Part shown: in pieces, positions 7,295-15,520 of the stretch
How the letters are laid out: each line of letters begins with the position of its first letter
Numbering within the stretch: position 1 is the first letter of the stretch
Source: Planctomycetota bacterium
GTDB taxonomy: Bacteria; Planctomycetota; Phycisphaerae; Phycisphaerales; SM1A02
Direction of reading: 5' to 3'
DNA length: 36,901 nucleotides
NCBI GenBank assembly: GCA_024226535.1
Contig: JAAELP010000212.1
Location: 1-36,901 of the forward strand
Notes under the pieces: generated by a model
What the model was told of the DNA's origin: nothing
What the model saw: the letters and a program-made list of their open reading frames with translations, nothing else
Databases searched by the model: none
Translations under genes and position numbers: made by a program

Positions 7295-8419
7295 TCAGGA
7301 CGTGAGCGAGGCGGGGTTCAGGGGCCGTAGATCGTCCGTAACGAACTCGCCGTCGCGCCGCACGACCTCGTCGTCGAAGGTGATCGTGCCCCCGCCGTGA
7401 TCCGGACGTTGGATGAGCACGAGATCCCAGTGGATCTCGGACCGGTTGCCGTTGTCGGCGTCCTCGTAGGCCCGTCCCGGGGTCAGGTGCAGCGAGCCGG
7501 CGATCTTCTCGTCGAAGAGGATGTCCTTCATGGGGTGAAGGATGAACGGGTTGAAGCCGATCGCGAACTCGCCGACGAAGCGTCCGCCCTCGTCGGTGTC
7601 GAGGATCGCGTTCAGCTCGTCGGCGCCCTGCTCGGCGGCGGCGGCGACGACGCACCCGTTGCGGAACTCCAGCCGGATGTTCTCGAAGCTGACGCCGTTG
7701 TAGAGCGTCGGCGTGTTGTAGTGGATCACGCCGTTGATGCTGTCCCGCACCGGAGCGGTGAAGCACTCCCCGTCGGGGATGTTGTGCGAGCCGGTGCACG
7801 CCACGACGGGGATGTCCTTGATCGAGAAGGTCAGGTCCGTGTCCCCCGGGCCGAGCACGTGCACGCGATCCGTCCGCCGCATGCGCTCGGCAAGCCCCTC
7901 GGCCGCCACCTGCATCCGCGGGTAGTCGAGGGTGCAGACGTTGAAGTAGAAGTCCTCGAAGGCCTCGGTGTTCATCGCCGCGAGCTGGGCCATGCTCGGG
8001 CTCGGCCAGCGGAGCACGCACCACCGCGTGTGGTTCACGCGTTGGTCGAAGTGAACAGGGCTCTGGTAGACCCGGCCGAACGCCTGCATCTGCTCGGTGG
8101 GAATGCCGGACTGCTCGCTCACGTTGCGCGAGCCGCGGAGCCCGATGTAGGCGTCCATCCGCTTCATGCGCTCCAGGTCGTACTCGGCCCAGATCGCGAG
8201 GTTGTCCCCCACCGCGTCCTCCTGGAGGGCGCGCATCACGCGGTTGTTTCGGAGCGTCACGTGCGGGTGGGCGCCGACGGCGCGGGCGGCGCGAATGAGG
8301 GCGATGACCATCGCTTCCGGAATGTCGAACGCCTCGATGAGCACGTGCTCGCCGGGCTGGAGTCGGGTGGAGTGATGGACGAGCAGTTCGGCGAGGCGGG
8401 TTATTCGGGGGTCGAGCAT
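7295..8419 (-). CDS. M29 family aminopeptidase
   Basis: This is a 374-residue predicted dinuclear metal aminopeptidase of the thermophilic (AmpS/PepS/AmpT) type, cytoplasmic, releasing N-terminal amino acids. Family ligands are visible in order: Glu in NIPDGECFTAP, Glu in VGEFAIGFNP, His in HPMKDILFDEKIAGSLHL, and His plus Asp in EIHWDLV. The N-terminal Rossmann-like half contains PGEHVLIEAFD. Length is near the family's usual 370-410. It is the last gene of the hflX operon, starting 9 bases after the stop of the nuclease-like gene. Confidence 0.9.
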   Translation of the reverse strand: MLDPRITRLAELLVHHSTRLQPGEHVLIEAFDIPEAMVIALIRAARAVGAHPHVTLRNNRVMRALQEDAVGDNLAIWAEYDLERMKRMDAYIGLRGSRNVSEQSGIPTEQMQAFGRVYQSPVHFDQRVNHTRWCVLRWPSPSMAQLAAMNTEAFEDFYFNVCTLDYPRMQVAAEGLAERMRRTDRVHVLGPGDTDLTFSIKDIPVVACTGSHNIPDGECFTAPVRDSINGVIHYNTPTLYNGVSFENIRLEFRNGCVVAAAAEQGADELNAILDTDEGGRFVGEFAIGFNPFILHPMKDILFDEKIAGSLHLTPGRAYEDADNGNRSEIHWDLVLIQRPDHGGGTITFDDEVVRRDGEFVTDDLRPLNPASLTS

Positions 8420-8428
8420 GGGGGGATC

Positions 8429-9361
8429 TTAGAACATCCGTTCCAGCAGCGTCCGGAACTCGGGCTCCACCGGGGACTCCTCGCGGAACAGCAGACGCAC
8501 GCCGAGCCCGTCCTCCTCGGGCACGAGGCGGAACCAGCCGGCGACGCGCGAGTCGGCGTAGCGGTGGCCGTGCCACAGGCCATCGGACGCACGGCCGTGC
8601 GCGATGCGGCGGCCGCGGGGCGGGAACGCGTCCCAGCGTTCGACGTGCGAGCCGAGCAACGCGTCCTCGAAGTCCTCGCCGTCGGCCTCGTTGGAGGAGC
8701 ACACGAGGATCACGTTCACGGCCCGCGGCATGAACTGCCGGTGGGCACGCCGCAGCAGCTTGCGCATCCGCTGGACCTCGTCGATGAAGCCGGTGGGCAG
8801 GCCGATGGCGAGCGAAACGTGCGGTCCCTCCCACGGGGCGACGATGAGCACGCCGCCGATCTCCCGGCCGTCGTCGTCATGGACGACCAGCTCGTCGCCG
8901 ACGTGGGCATGCGTGATGAACTCGCGGGCCGAACGCACGAGCCGCTGCATCTGCGTGTCCGTCACGCCCTCGTGCCACCGGACGCTGACGACGTACGGAC
9001 GCTCGATTCGCTCCAGGTACCGCAGGCGTGAGGAGATCGTGAGCCGGCGGCCCCGCGGCGGCTCCGTGTCGGCTCGCTTCACGTGCAGATAGCACTGCTG
9101 CCCGTCCACGGTCACCTCGAAGTCGCACGCGCGGCCCGAAGGCGTCGGCACCTCGAACGCCAGCCCGCACCCGCGGGCGCGCAGGTGGCGGGCGACCACC
9201 GCCTCCGCGTACGTGTCGAGGAAGCTCTTGAAGCTCGGATGGGCATCGAGGCTCGCGTGCAACTTGCCCAGCTCCGGGTCGTCGGACCAGGTCCGCACGT
9301 CGGCGACGATGGCGGGGTGCAGGCGGGGGGCGAAGCGTTCGAGGGCACCCGGCGAGTCCAT
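8429..9361 (-). CDS. Unknown protein with possible PD-(D/E)XK-like nuclease core
   Basis: I do not recognise a named family for this 310-residue soluble protein. Residues about 42-110 resemble a restriction-like core: a helix with Glu (DTYAEAVVARHL), then FEVPTPSGRACDFEV holding a conserved-looking Asp, then a strand ending YLHVKR. That gives a Glu...Asp...His-x-Lys pattern in place of the classical Asp...Glu-x-Lys. The C-terminal 150 residues (WEGPHVSLAIGLP; FMPRAVNVILVCSS) show no motif known to me. Its ATG directly follows the hflX stop codon (TGAATG), implying translational coupling. Function as a nuclease is an inference from pattern only. Confidence 0.6.
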   Translation of the reverse strand: MDSPGALERFAPRLHPAIVADVRTWSDDPELGKLHASLDAHPSFKSFLDTYAEAVVARHLRARGCGLAFEVPTPSGRACDFEVTVDGQQCYLHVKRADTEPPRGRRLTISSRLRYLERIERPYVVSVRWHEGVTDTQMQRLVRSAREFITHAHVGDELVVHDDDGREIGGVLIVAPWEGPHVSLAIGLPTGFIDEVQRMRKLLRRAHRQFMPRAVNVILVCSSNEADGEDFEDALLGSHVERWDAFPPRGRRIAHGRASDGLWHGHRYADSRVAGWFRLVPEEDGLGVRLLFREESPVEPEFRTLLERMF

Positions 9362-10750
9362 TCAGGGCCACCGGTCATGCGGGGGGACGCGCGTCGGCGA
9401 CGGCTCGTCGCCTTCGTTCCAGATCCGCGCCAATGACTCCTGCGCGGGCCGGCCGTCGATCGACAGCGCCGCTCCGCGGGCGAGGATCTGGTCGATCTGG
9501 CGACGTCCGATGCGCACGCGCATGTCGACGTGGTCGCCACCGTAGGTCCGGTCCAGCACGGTGGCCCGCTGCTCGAGCATGGCCACCGCGCGGCTCTCTC
9601 GCAGTGGAACCCGCAGCGTCACCTCGCGGATCCCGCCGACCATGATCTCGAACACGCGCTCGCCCAGCTCATCGAGCCCGTCGCCGCTGGTGGCGCTGGT
9701 GGGGATCGAGTCGGGGTGACGGTTGAGCCAGATGAGCAGGTCCTCGGGGCGCTCCAGCGCGTCGATCTTGTTGATGACGACGAGACGGGGCTGGGTCGTC
9801 GCGCCGATCTCGTCGAGGGTTCGCGTGACCGTCTCGCACTGCATCTCCGCGTTCTGGTCGGCGGCGTCCACGACGATGAGCAGGAGCTGCGCCCAGACCG
9901 TCTCCTCGAGCGTGGAGCGGAAGGACGCGACGAGATGGTGCGGCAGGTTCCGGATGAACCCGACGGTGTCCGAGAGCAGGGCCGCGTTGCCGCCCCCCAG
10001 CTCCCAACGCTCGATGCGCGTGGAGAGCGTCGCGAAGAGCTTGCGGTGCGCGAACGCCCCGCCGGCGGTCAGCCGGTTGAAGAGGGTGGATTTGCCGGCG
10101 TTCGTATACCCGACGAGCCCGACCGTGAAGTGCTCGAGATTGCGCTGCTCGACCTCCCGGGTACGCCGCGCCTGGATGTCCGACAGCTCGCGCCTGAGCT
10201 GCCGGAGACGATTCTGCGCGAGACGCCGGTCGATCTCGAGCTGCTGCTCGCCGGGTCCGCGGGTGCCGATGCCCACCGGCGCGCCGCCGACGATCTGCCC
10301 GAGGTGATCCCACATCGCCCGCAGCCGCGGGTAGGTGTACTCGAGCTGCGCGATCTCGACCTGGAGCTTCGCCGCGTGCGTCGTCGCCCGGTTCGCGAAG
10401 ATGTCGAGGATCAGCTCGCTGCGATCGATGATCTTGCAGCCGACGACCTCCTCGAGCGACCGGATCTGCGCCGGGGAGAGGTCGTTGTCGAAGATGACCA
10501 GCGTCGCCTCCGTGAGCTTCACGAGGGCGCCGAGCTCCTCGACCTTGCCGCGCCCGAGGTACGTCCGCCCCTTCGGCTTCTTTCGCTTCTGCTCCAGCTC
10601 GCCGACCACGATCGCGCCCGCGGTCTCCGCCAGCGCGCGCAGCTCGCGGAACGGCTCCGTGGGATCTACCCACGCGCCGGGAAGCTGGACGTGCACGAGC
10701 ACCGAGCGCTCGGCCGCCACCTGGACTTGTTCGCGGGTCATCTGTGACAT
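9362..10750 (-). CDS. hflX: GTPase HflX
   Basis: This ribosome-associated GTPase binds the 50S subunit and, in studied bacteria, splits stalled ribosomes under stress. The 462-residue product has the HflX N-terminal domain with GRTYLGRGKVEEL (residues about 45-60) and IIDRSELILDIFANRA, followed by the glycine-rich VGIGTRGPGEQQLEIDRR motif. The G domain has G1 GYTNAGKST (about 213-222), G3 DTVGF, G4 NKID and G5 SATSGDG. The ATG at 10750 has GAAGGT 7 bases upstream. The open frame continues to 11074, but that extension crosses the palindrome repeats and is not coding. It is the first gene of an apparent three-gene operon with a coupled second gene. Confidence 0.95.
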   Translation of the reverse strand: MSQMTREQVQVAAERSVLVHVQLPGAWVDPTEPFRELRALAETAGAIVVGELEQKRKKPKGRTYLGRGKVEELGALVKLTEATLVIFDNDLSPAQIRSLEEVVGCKIIDRSELILDIFANRATTHAAKLQVEIAQLEYTYPRLRAMWDHLGQIVGGAPVGIGTRGPGEQQLEIDRRLAQNRLRQLRRELSDIQARRTREVEQRNLEHFTVGLVGYTNAGKSTLFNRLTAGGAFAHRKLFATLSTRIERWELGGGNAALLSDTVGFIRNLPHHLVASFRSTLEETVWAQLLLIVVDAADQNAEMQCETVTRTLDEIGATTQPRLVVINKIDALERPEDLLIWLNRHPDSIPTSATSGDGLDELGERVFEIMVGGIREVTLRVPLRESRAVAMLEQRATVLDRTYGGDHVDMRVRIGRRQIDQILARGAALSIDGRPAQESLARIWNEGDEPSPTRVPPHDRWP

Positions 10751-10771
10751 GAACCAGACCTTCGCGCATCC

Positions 10772-10842
10772 AAAATGGTGACTGTCACCATTTTCGTGAC
10801 GAGCAAAATGGTGACAGCGAAAATGGTGACAGTCACCATTTT
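10772..10842. repeat. REP-like palindrome cluster, family B
   Basis: Two perfect 23-base palindromes lie at 10772-10794 and 10820-10842, each made of AAAATGGTGAC, one central base, and GTCACCATTTT. Between them at 10805-10815 is a single direct half-site AAAATGGTGAC. The cluster sits between divergent hflX and the S41 protease, inside the predicted hflX leader. It resembles REP/BIME units mobilised by RAYT transposases; it could also bind a regulator or fold in the hflX mRNA. Confidence 0.85.
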
Positions 10843-10863
10843 CGTTGGTGGACGCCGCTGGTA

Positions 10864-10892
10864 GGTGTAGCCCACCGGCCCGCCCGCGGCAA
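10864..10892 (-). promoter_or_regulatory. Candidate promoter of the hflX operon
   Basis: On the minus strand TTGCCG (10892-10887) and TACACC (10869-10864) are spaced by 17 bases. The -10 match is modest. If used, the palindrome cluster would lie in the 5' untranslated region of hflX. Confidence 0.3.
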
Positions 10893-10925
10893 GGATCGCA
10901 ACAAAAGCCCGCCGGGAAGCGTTCT

Positions 10926-10954
10926 TTCGAGCGGTCCGGGCCTCGGACTATGAT
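10926..10954 (+). promoter_or_regulatory. Candidate promoter of the S41 protease gene
   Basis: TATGAT (10949-10954) matches five of six -10 positions. TTCGAG or the overlapping TTTCGA, 17-18 bases upstream, is a weak -35. It lies about 40 bases before the GTG start. Confidence 0.4.
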
Positions 10955-10994
10955 CCCCTGCCTCGCCGCCCCCACCGTTGCAAGGAGGTCGCCC

Positions 10995-12638
10995 GTGACC
11001 CTGAAGCGAATCATCGGCCCGTCCCTTCTGTTCATGCTCGGCGCCACCCTCCTGATCCAGCTTCCGATCGCCATCGCCGGCCGCGCGTCGGTCTACGAGT
11101 GGTTCGATCCGATCGTCGACGTCCGCCGGATCCTCGTGGACCGGTACGTCGAGCCGATCGAGGACGAAGAGCTGCCGACGGCCATGATCAACGCGATGCT
11201 CGAGCAGCTCGAGGATCCGTACACGCAGTACATCCCCGCGAGCGATACGGCGGAGTTCAACAAGCAGCTCCGCGGCGTCTACGCGGGCATCGGCGCCGAG
11301 GTGAACATCAAGGACGGGTTCCTCGTCATCGTCACCCCGATGGACGATTCCCCGTCGCTGCACGCCGGGGTGATGGCCGGGGACGTGGTGCTCGAGATCG
11401 AGGGCGAGAGCACGTTCGAGCAGCCGGTCTCGTGGTGCGTGGAGCGGCTCACCGGCGAGGTGGGCACGCCGGTGACGATCCGGGTGCGTCACCTCGACGA
11501 CACCGAGGAGGAGATCGTCATCGTCCGCCGCCGGATCACGACCCGCACCGTCAAGGGCCTGCGGCGCCGCGGCGAGGAGTGGAACTACTGCGTCGACGAG
11601 GGGCTCGGGCTCTTCTACATCCGGGTGACCCAGTTCAACGCCGACACGGTGATCGAGCTGGAGACGGCGCTCGCCGACCTCGTTCCCTCCGGCATGAACG
11701 GGCTCATCCTCGATCTCCGCGACAACCCCGGCGGAGGCCTTCCCACCGCGGTCCAGATGGCGGATCTCTTCCTCGAGGAAGGCAAGATCGTCGAGGTCCA
11801 GCCGCGTATCGGCGAGAGCGTCACCTATCGCGCCAACCGCGCGGGCACGATGCCCGGGTTCGAGATGCTGGTGCTCGTGAACGGATCGTCGGCGTCGGCG
11901 AGCGAGATCGTCGCCGGGGCGTTGCAGGAGAACGGTCGCGCCAAGGTGCTCGGAACACGCACCTTCGGCAAGGGCTCGGTGCAGGAGGTCCGCGCGCTGA
12001 GCTACGGCGGCGGCACGCTCAAGTACACGACGGCTCACTACTACCTCCCGAGCGGGCGCAACCTCAACCGCAACCCGGATGCCGAATCGTGGGGCGTGGA
12101 TCCCGACCCCGGTTTCCTCGTGCCCGTCACCGACGAGGCGTTCTTCGACGCGTTCCGGGCGCGACGCGAGTTCGAGATCATCCGGGTTCCCGAGGACGAG
12201 TACGAAGCGTGCGTCTCACCGGACTGGGTTCGCGAGAACCTGAAGGACGAACCGCTCGCGCTCGCGGTGGAGGCGCTTCAGGGGAGGCTCCAGACCGGCG
12301 CGTGGAGCGCGGTGACCGATGAGGAGCAGGATCCGGCGCTCATCGCCTTCAACCAGGAGCTGGAGCGCGCCCTCAAGCGACGCGCCAGCTACATCGAGCA
12401 GCTCCATGCGACCGAGGAGCGGATCGAGGAGCTCCAGGCCCTCGCGGAGAGCCACGGCGACGAGCCCCTGCTGCCCGAGGATCTCGACCTCGTCGAGGGG
12501 ACGATCACGCTGCACGACCGCGACGGCAACCTGATCGGCACCTACCAGATCGAGGGCGGCGACGTGCGGTTGGCGCTGGACACGGTGTCGCTGGTACCGG
12601 TGATGCAGGACGGTGAATCCGATTTCGTCGATGAGTGA
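10995..12638 (+). CDS. S41 family C-terminal processing protease (CtpA/Prc-like)
   Basis: This is a 547-residue envelope serine protease that cleaves substrates at their C-termini. A single N-terminal hydrophobic segment (residues about 8-29) serves as anchor or signal. A PDZ domain follows (about 85-175; LRGVYAGIGAEV, AGVMAGDVVLEIEGES). The S41 catalytic domain carries DLRDNPGGGLPTA, the Ser in SASASEIVAGAL (about residue 301) and Lys in TFGKGSVQ (about 326), the usual Ser-Lys dyad spacing. The C-terminal 150 residues are acidic and helical. The start is GTG at 10995 because a perfect AAGGAGGT sits 5 bases before it. It overlaps tsaD by 8 bases. Confidence 0.92.
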   Translation: MTLKRIIGPSLLFMLGATLLIQLPIAIAGRASVYEWFDPIVDVRRILVDRYVEPIEDEELPTAMINAMLEQLEDPYTQYIPASDTAEFNKQLRGVYAGIGAEVNIKDGFLVIVTPMDDSPSLHAGVMAGDVVLEIEGESTFEQPVSWCVERLTGEVGTPVTIRVRHLDDTEEEIVIVRRRITTRTVKGLRRRGEEWNYCVDEGLGLFYIRVTQFNADTVIELETALADLVPSGMNGLILDLRDNPGGGLPTAVQMADLFLEEGKIVEVQPRIGESVTYRANRAGTMPGFEMLVLVNGSSASASEIVAGALQENGRAKVLGTRTFGKGSVQEVRALSYGGGTLKYTTAHYYLPSGRNLNRNPDAESWGVDPDPGFLVPVTDEAFFDAFRARREFEIIRVPEDEYEACVSPDWVRENLKDEPLALAVEALQGRLQTGAWSAVTDEEQDPALIAFNQELERALKRRASYIEQLHATEERIEELQALAESHGDEPLLPEDLDLVEGTITLHDRDGNLIGTYQIEGGDVRLALDTVSLVPVMQDGESDFVDE

Positions 12639-13710
12639 CCAGGCAAGCCGCGAACCCACCATCCTCGGCATCGAATCGAGCTGCGACGAGACCGCGTGCG
12701 CGGTCGTCGTGGGCGCCACCCGTGTCCTCAGCAATGTCGTGGCGACGCAGCACGATCTGCACGAGCGGTACGCCGGCGTGGTGCCGGAGATCGCCAGCCG
12801 CGCGCACCTCGAGCGCATCATGCCCGTGGTCCGCGAGGCGCTCGATCGCGCCGGCGTCGCCGCGTCCGAGCTCGACGCGATCGCGGTCGGGCACCGTCCC
12901 GGGCTGATCGGATCGCTGCTCGTGGGCGTCAGCTCAGCCAAGACCCTCGCGTGGGCGCTGGACCGTCCGCTCATCGGCGTGAACCACATCCTCGCCCACC
13001 TGCACGCGCCGCTGCTCGACGACGGCGCGGGCTCGCGGGCGCCCGACCCGCCGGCCTGGCCCGCTCTCGGTCTCGTCGTCTCCGGCGGGCACACGAGCCT
13101 CTACCACGCCACCGACCCGCTCGCGTGGGAGTCGATCGGGCGCACCATCGACGACGCGATCGGCGAGGCGTACGACAAGGCCGCCACGATCCTGCGGGTC
13201 GGCTACCCCGGCGGGCCGCGGCTGGACGCACTCGCCCAACGCGGCGACGACCGCGCCCACGACCTGCCGGTGGCCGGGCTCGATCGGGAGAGCCTCGACT
13301 TCTCGTTCAGCGGGCTGAAGACGGCGCTGCTCTACACCGTGTGCGGGCAACCCCGCGGGCGTGGCGCCGAGGCCAGGTTCCCGCGGAGCGCCGACGATCT
13401 CGACGACACCGCGCGGGCGGACTTCGCCGCGTCCTTCCAGCGCGCCGCCGTCACGGCGATCACCCGCAAGCTGCTGCGCGGCCTCGAGCGGTACCCCGAC
13501 ACCCGCACGCTGCTCGTCGGCGGCGGGGTCAGCGCCAACAGCCGCCTCCGCTCCGACCTCACCGCGCTCGCCGCGAAGCACGACCTCGACCTGCGGCTCT
13601 CGCCCCTGCCCTACTGCCTCGACAACGCGGCCATGATCGCCGGCCTCGCCGCCCATCGGTATGAGCTGGGCGACTTCGACGATCTCACGCTCACCGCGCA
13701 CCCCAGCTAG
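12631..13710 (+). CDS. tsaD: tRNA N6-adenosine threonylcarbamoyltransferase TsaD
   Basis: TsaD transfers the threonylcarbamoyl group from threonylcarbamoyl-AMP to A37 of ANN-decoding tRNAs, working with TsaB and TsaE in bacteria. The 359-residue product opens with ILGIESSCDETACAVV. It has VVPEIASRAHLERI, the metal-binding NHILAH (His-x3-His), VSGGHTSLY, the SFSGLKTALLY loop, and the late DNAAMIAGL Asp. All ASKHA-fold signatures are intact. The ATG at 12631 lies inside the end of the S41 gene; an in-frame GTG at 12613 is an alternative start. The overlap suggests co-transcription with the protease. Confidence 0.95.
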   Translation: MSDQASREPTILGIESSCDETACAVVVGATRVLSNVVATQHDLHERYAGVVPEIASRAHLERIMPVVREALDRAGVAASELDAIAVGHRPGLIGSLLVGVSSAKTLAWALDRPLIGVNHILAHLHAPLLDDGAGSRAPDPPAWPALGLVVSGGHTSLYHATDPLAWESIGRTIDDAIGEAYDKAATILRVGYPGGPRLDALAQRGDDRAHDLPVAGLDRESLDFSFSGLKTALLYTVCGQPRGRGAEARFPRSADDLDDTARADFAASFQRAAVTAITRKLLRGLERYPDTRTLLVGGGVSANSRLRSDLTALAAKHDLDLRLSPLPYCLDNAAMIAGLAAHRYELGDFDDLTLTAHPS

Positions 13711-13727
13711 AGACATGGTCTAAGCTC

Positions 13728-14252
13728 GTGCCCGTGGCCACCCCCCCGCCGCATCCCGCCGCGCTCTCCGAGCCCGCCCTCTTGAAGCAGTGCGAGATCT
13801 TCTTCGGTCGCAACTCCGGCCCCGGCGGACAGCACCGCAACAAGGTCGAGACCTCGGTCCGCATCGTGCACAAGCCCAGCGGCATCGAGGCCGCGGCCGG
13901 CGAGCGCCGGCGGCAGTACGAGAACCGGGGGGCCGCGATCCGTCGCCTGCGTCTGAAGCTCGCACGGGAGATTCGGCGCGATCCCGGCCGCCGCGGGATC
14001 GTGCCCAGCCCGCTCTGGGAGTCGAGACGCCAGGGCCGGCAGCTCTCGATCAACGCGAAGCACAAGGACTACCCAACGCTGCTCGCCGAGGCGCTGGACG
14101 TGATCGTGGCGAGGCGCTTCGACGTCGCCGGAGCCGCGGGAGCGCTCGGCGTGTCGATGTCGCAGCTCGCCCGGCTGGTCCGGCACGACAAGCAGGCGTT
14201 CGCGCGGCTCAACGAGAGACGCGAGGAGCAGGGGTTGCCGAAGCTGAAGTAA
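13728..14252 (+). CDS. Peptide chain release factor-like protein (RF-1 domain, GGQ)
   Basis: This 174-residue protein has the class I release factor catalytic domain without codon-recognition domains. The SGPGGQHRNKVET segment (about residues 30-42) carries the GGQ that triggers peptidyl-tRNA hydrolysis, as in ArfB. The following VRIVHKPSGIEA and basic QYENRGAAIRRLRLKL segments match the domain. The last 50 residues (AAGALGVSMSQLARLVRHDKQ) look like a helix-turn-helix-like tail seen in planctomycete members, not the basic ArfB tail. A role in rescue of stalled ribosomes is inferred. The start may be GTG at 13728 or 13734. It follows tsaD by 17 bases. Confidence 0.85.
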   Translation: MPVATPPPHPAALSEPALLKQCEIFFGRNSGPGGQHRNKVETSVRIVHKPSGIEAAAGERRRQYENRGAAIRRLRLKLAREIRRDPGRRGIVPSPLWESRRQGRQLSINAKHKDYPTLLAEALDVIVARRFDVAGAAGALGVSMSQLARLVRHDKQAFARLNERREEQGLPKLK

Positions 14253-14274
14253 CACCGGGTGCGGTTGCGGTACG

Positions 14275-15498
14275 ATGACCGGCATGACGATGGACGCTTT
14301 GGTTTCGGGCGCGCGTTTGCGGGCGCTGATCGAGGAGGAGCTGGAGGCGCTCGTCGCGTTGCGGCGGGATCTTCACCGGCATCCCGAGCTGGGGTACGAG
14401 GAGACGCGGACGAACGCGGTCGTGCGCGACGAGCTGGAGCGCTGCGGGATCGAGTTCGCCGGTGACCTCGCCGGCGGCACCGGGATCCTCGGGCACCTGC
14501 CCGGAGCCGGCGACGCGGCGATCGCGCTGCGCGCGGACATGGACGCGCTTCCGATCACGGAGGAGACGGGGCTGGAGTACGCGTCGACCCGGCCGGGTCT
14601 CATGCACGCGTGCGGACACGACGGTCACGTCACGATGCTCGTCGGGGCGGCGCGGGTGCTCGCAGCCATCGCGAAGGAACGCGAGCTGCCGCGCCCGGTC
14701 AGCCTCGTCTTCCAGCCCGCCGAAGAAGGTGGCGCGGGCGGGCGCCGGATGGTCGAGGACGGCTGCCTCGACGGCAGCGTGATCGGTCCGCCGATCGCGA
14801 GCATGTACGGCCTGCACGGCTGGCCGGGCCTCGCCCTCGGCAACGTCGGCACGCGGGTCGGCCCCCTGCTGGCGGCGGCGGACATGTTCGAGATCACGGT
14901 GCGCGGCACCGGCGCGCACGCGGCCTTCCCGCACTTCGCCCACGATCCGATCGTCGCCGCCAGCGCGATCGTGACAGCGTTCCAGACGATCGCGTCGCGG
15001 AACGTCGATCCGCTGGACCCGATCGTCGTCTCCACGACGGTGATCCGCGGCGGCTCCGCGCACAACATCATCCCCGAGGAGGTGCGCCTCGAAGGCACGG
15101 TTCGCACGCTCGGCGGCGACACGCAACGGATGGCGATGGACCGGCTCGGCGCGCTCGCCGAGCACACCGCGCAGGCCCACGGATGCACCGCGGACGTCGA
15201 CTACATCCTCGGCTACCCCGTCACGGAGAACCACGCCGACGCGGTGGGCACGTTCAACCGGGTCGCCACCGGCGCGCTCGGCGGCGATCGCATCGTGGAC
15301 GTGCCGCGCCCGTTCATGGGCGGCGAGGACTTCGCGTTCTACTGCCACCAGGTGCCGGCGTGCTTCTTCCTCCTCGGCCTGCTGCCGCCGGGCGTGGCGT
15401 CGATGCCGCAGTTGCACCAGCCGACGTTCGACTTCAACGACGAGGCGCTGGCGACGGGGGTGGAGTTGTTCTGCCGCCTGGCGCTCGATGGTGCGTAA
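14275..15498 (+). CDS. M20 family amidohydrolase (hippurate / N-acyl amino acid hydrolase type)
   Basis: This is a 407-residue predicted dinuclear metallohydrolase that removes acyl groups from amino acids or cleaves related amides. The LRRDLHRHPELGYEE opening and LRADMDALPI are typical of the AmhX/IAA-amidohydrolase branch. Metal ligands are visible in HACGHDGH (about residues 111-118), PAEEGGAGG (about 149-157) and the late HxxxF segment LHQPTFDFND. The GTGAHAAFPHFAHDP segment lies in the lid/dimerisation domain. Three in-frame ATGs (14275, 14284, 14290) are possible starts and none has a clear ribosome binding site. Substrate cannot be assigned. Its stop codon overlaps the open frame of the next gene. 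Confidence 0.9.
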   Translation: MTGMTMDALVSGARLRALIEEELEALVALRRDLHRHPELGYEETRTNAVVRDELERCGIEFAGDLAGGTGILGHLPGAGDAAIALRADMDALPITEETGLEYASTRPGLMHACGHDGHVTMLVGAARVLAAIAKERELPRPVSLVFQPAEEGGAGGRRMVEDGCLDGSVIGPPIASMYGLHGWPGLALGNVGTRVGPLLAAADMFEITVRGTGAHAAFPHFAHDPIVAASAIVTAFQTIASRNVDPLDPIVVSTTVIRGGSAHNIIPEEVRLEGTVRTLGGDTQRMAMDRLGALAEHTAQAHGCTADVDYILGYPVTENHADAVGTFNRVATGALGGDRIVDVPRPFMGGEDFAFYCHQVPACFFLLGLLPPGVASMPQLHQPTFDFNDEALATGVELFCRLALDGA

Positions 15499-15520
15499 GA
15501 GCGCGGAAAGGAACACACGA

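Noticed and set aside
7014..8834. Upstream part of a 775-codon minus-strand frame in front of the MshEN domain protein
   Set aside because: It overlaps the M29 aminopeptidase and the nuclease-like gene out of frame. The true start has its own ribosome binding site at 7013.
10772..10842. A CRISPR array
   Set aside because: Repeats are palindromes with 10 and 4 base gaps and only two and a half copies. There are no regular spacers and no cas genes in the window.
10751..11074. N-terminal extension of HflX by 108 codons
   Set aside because: It is translated through the palindrome cluster and upstream promoter region, and the internal ATG at 10750 has a good ribosome binding site and matches family N-termini.
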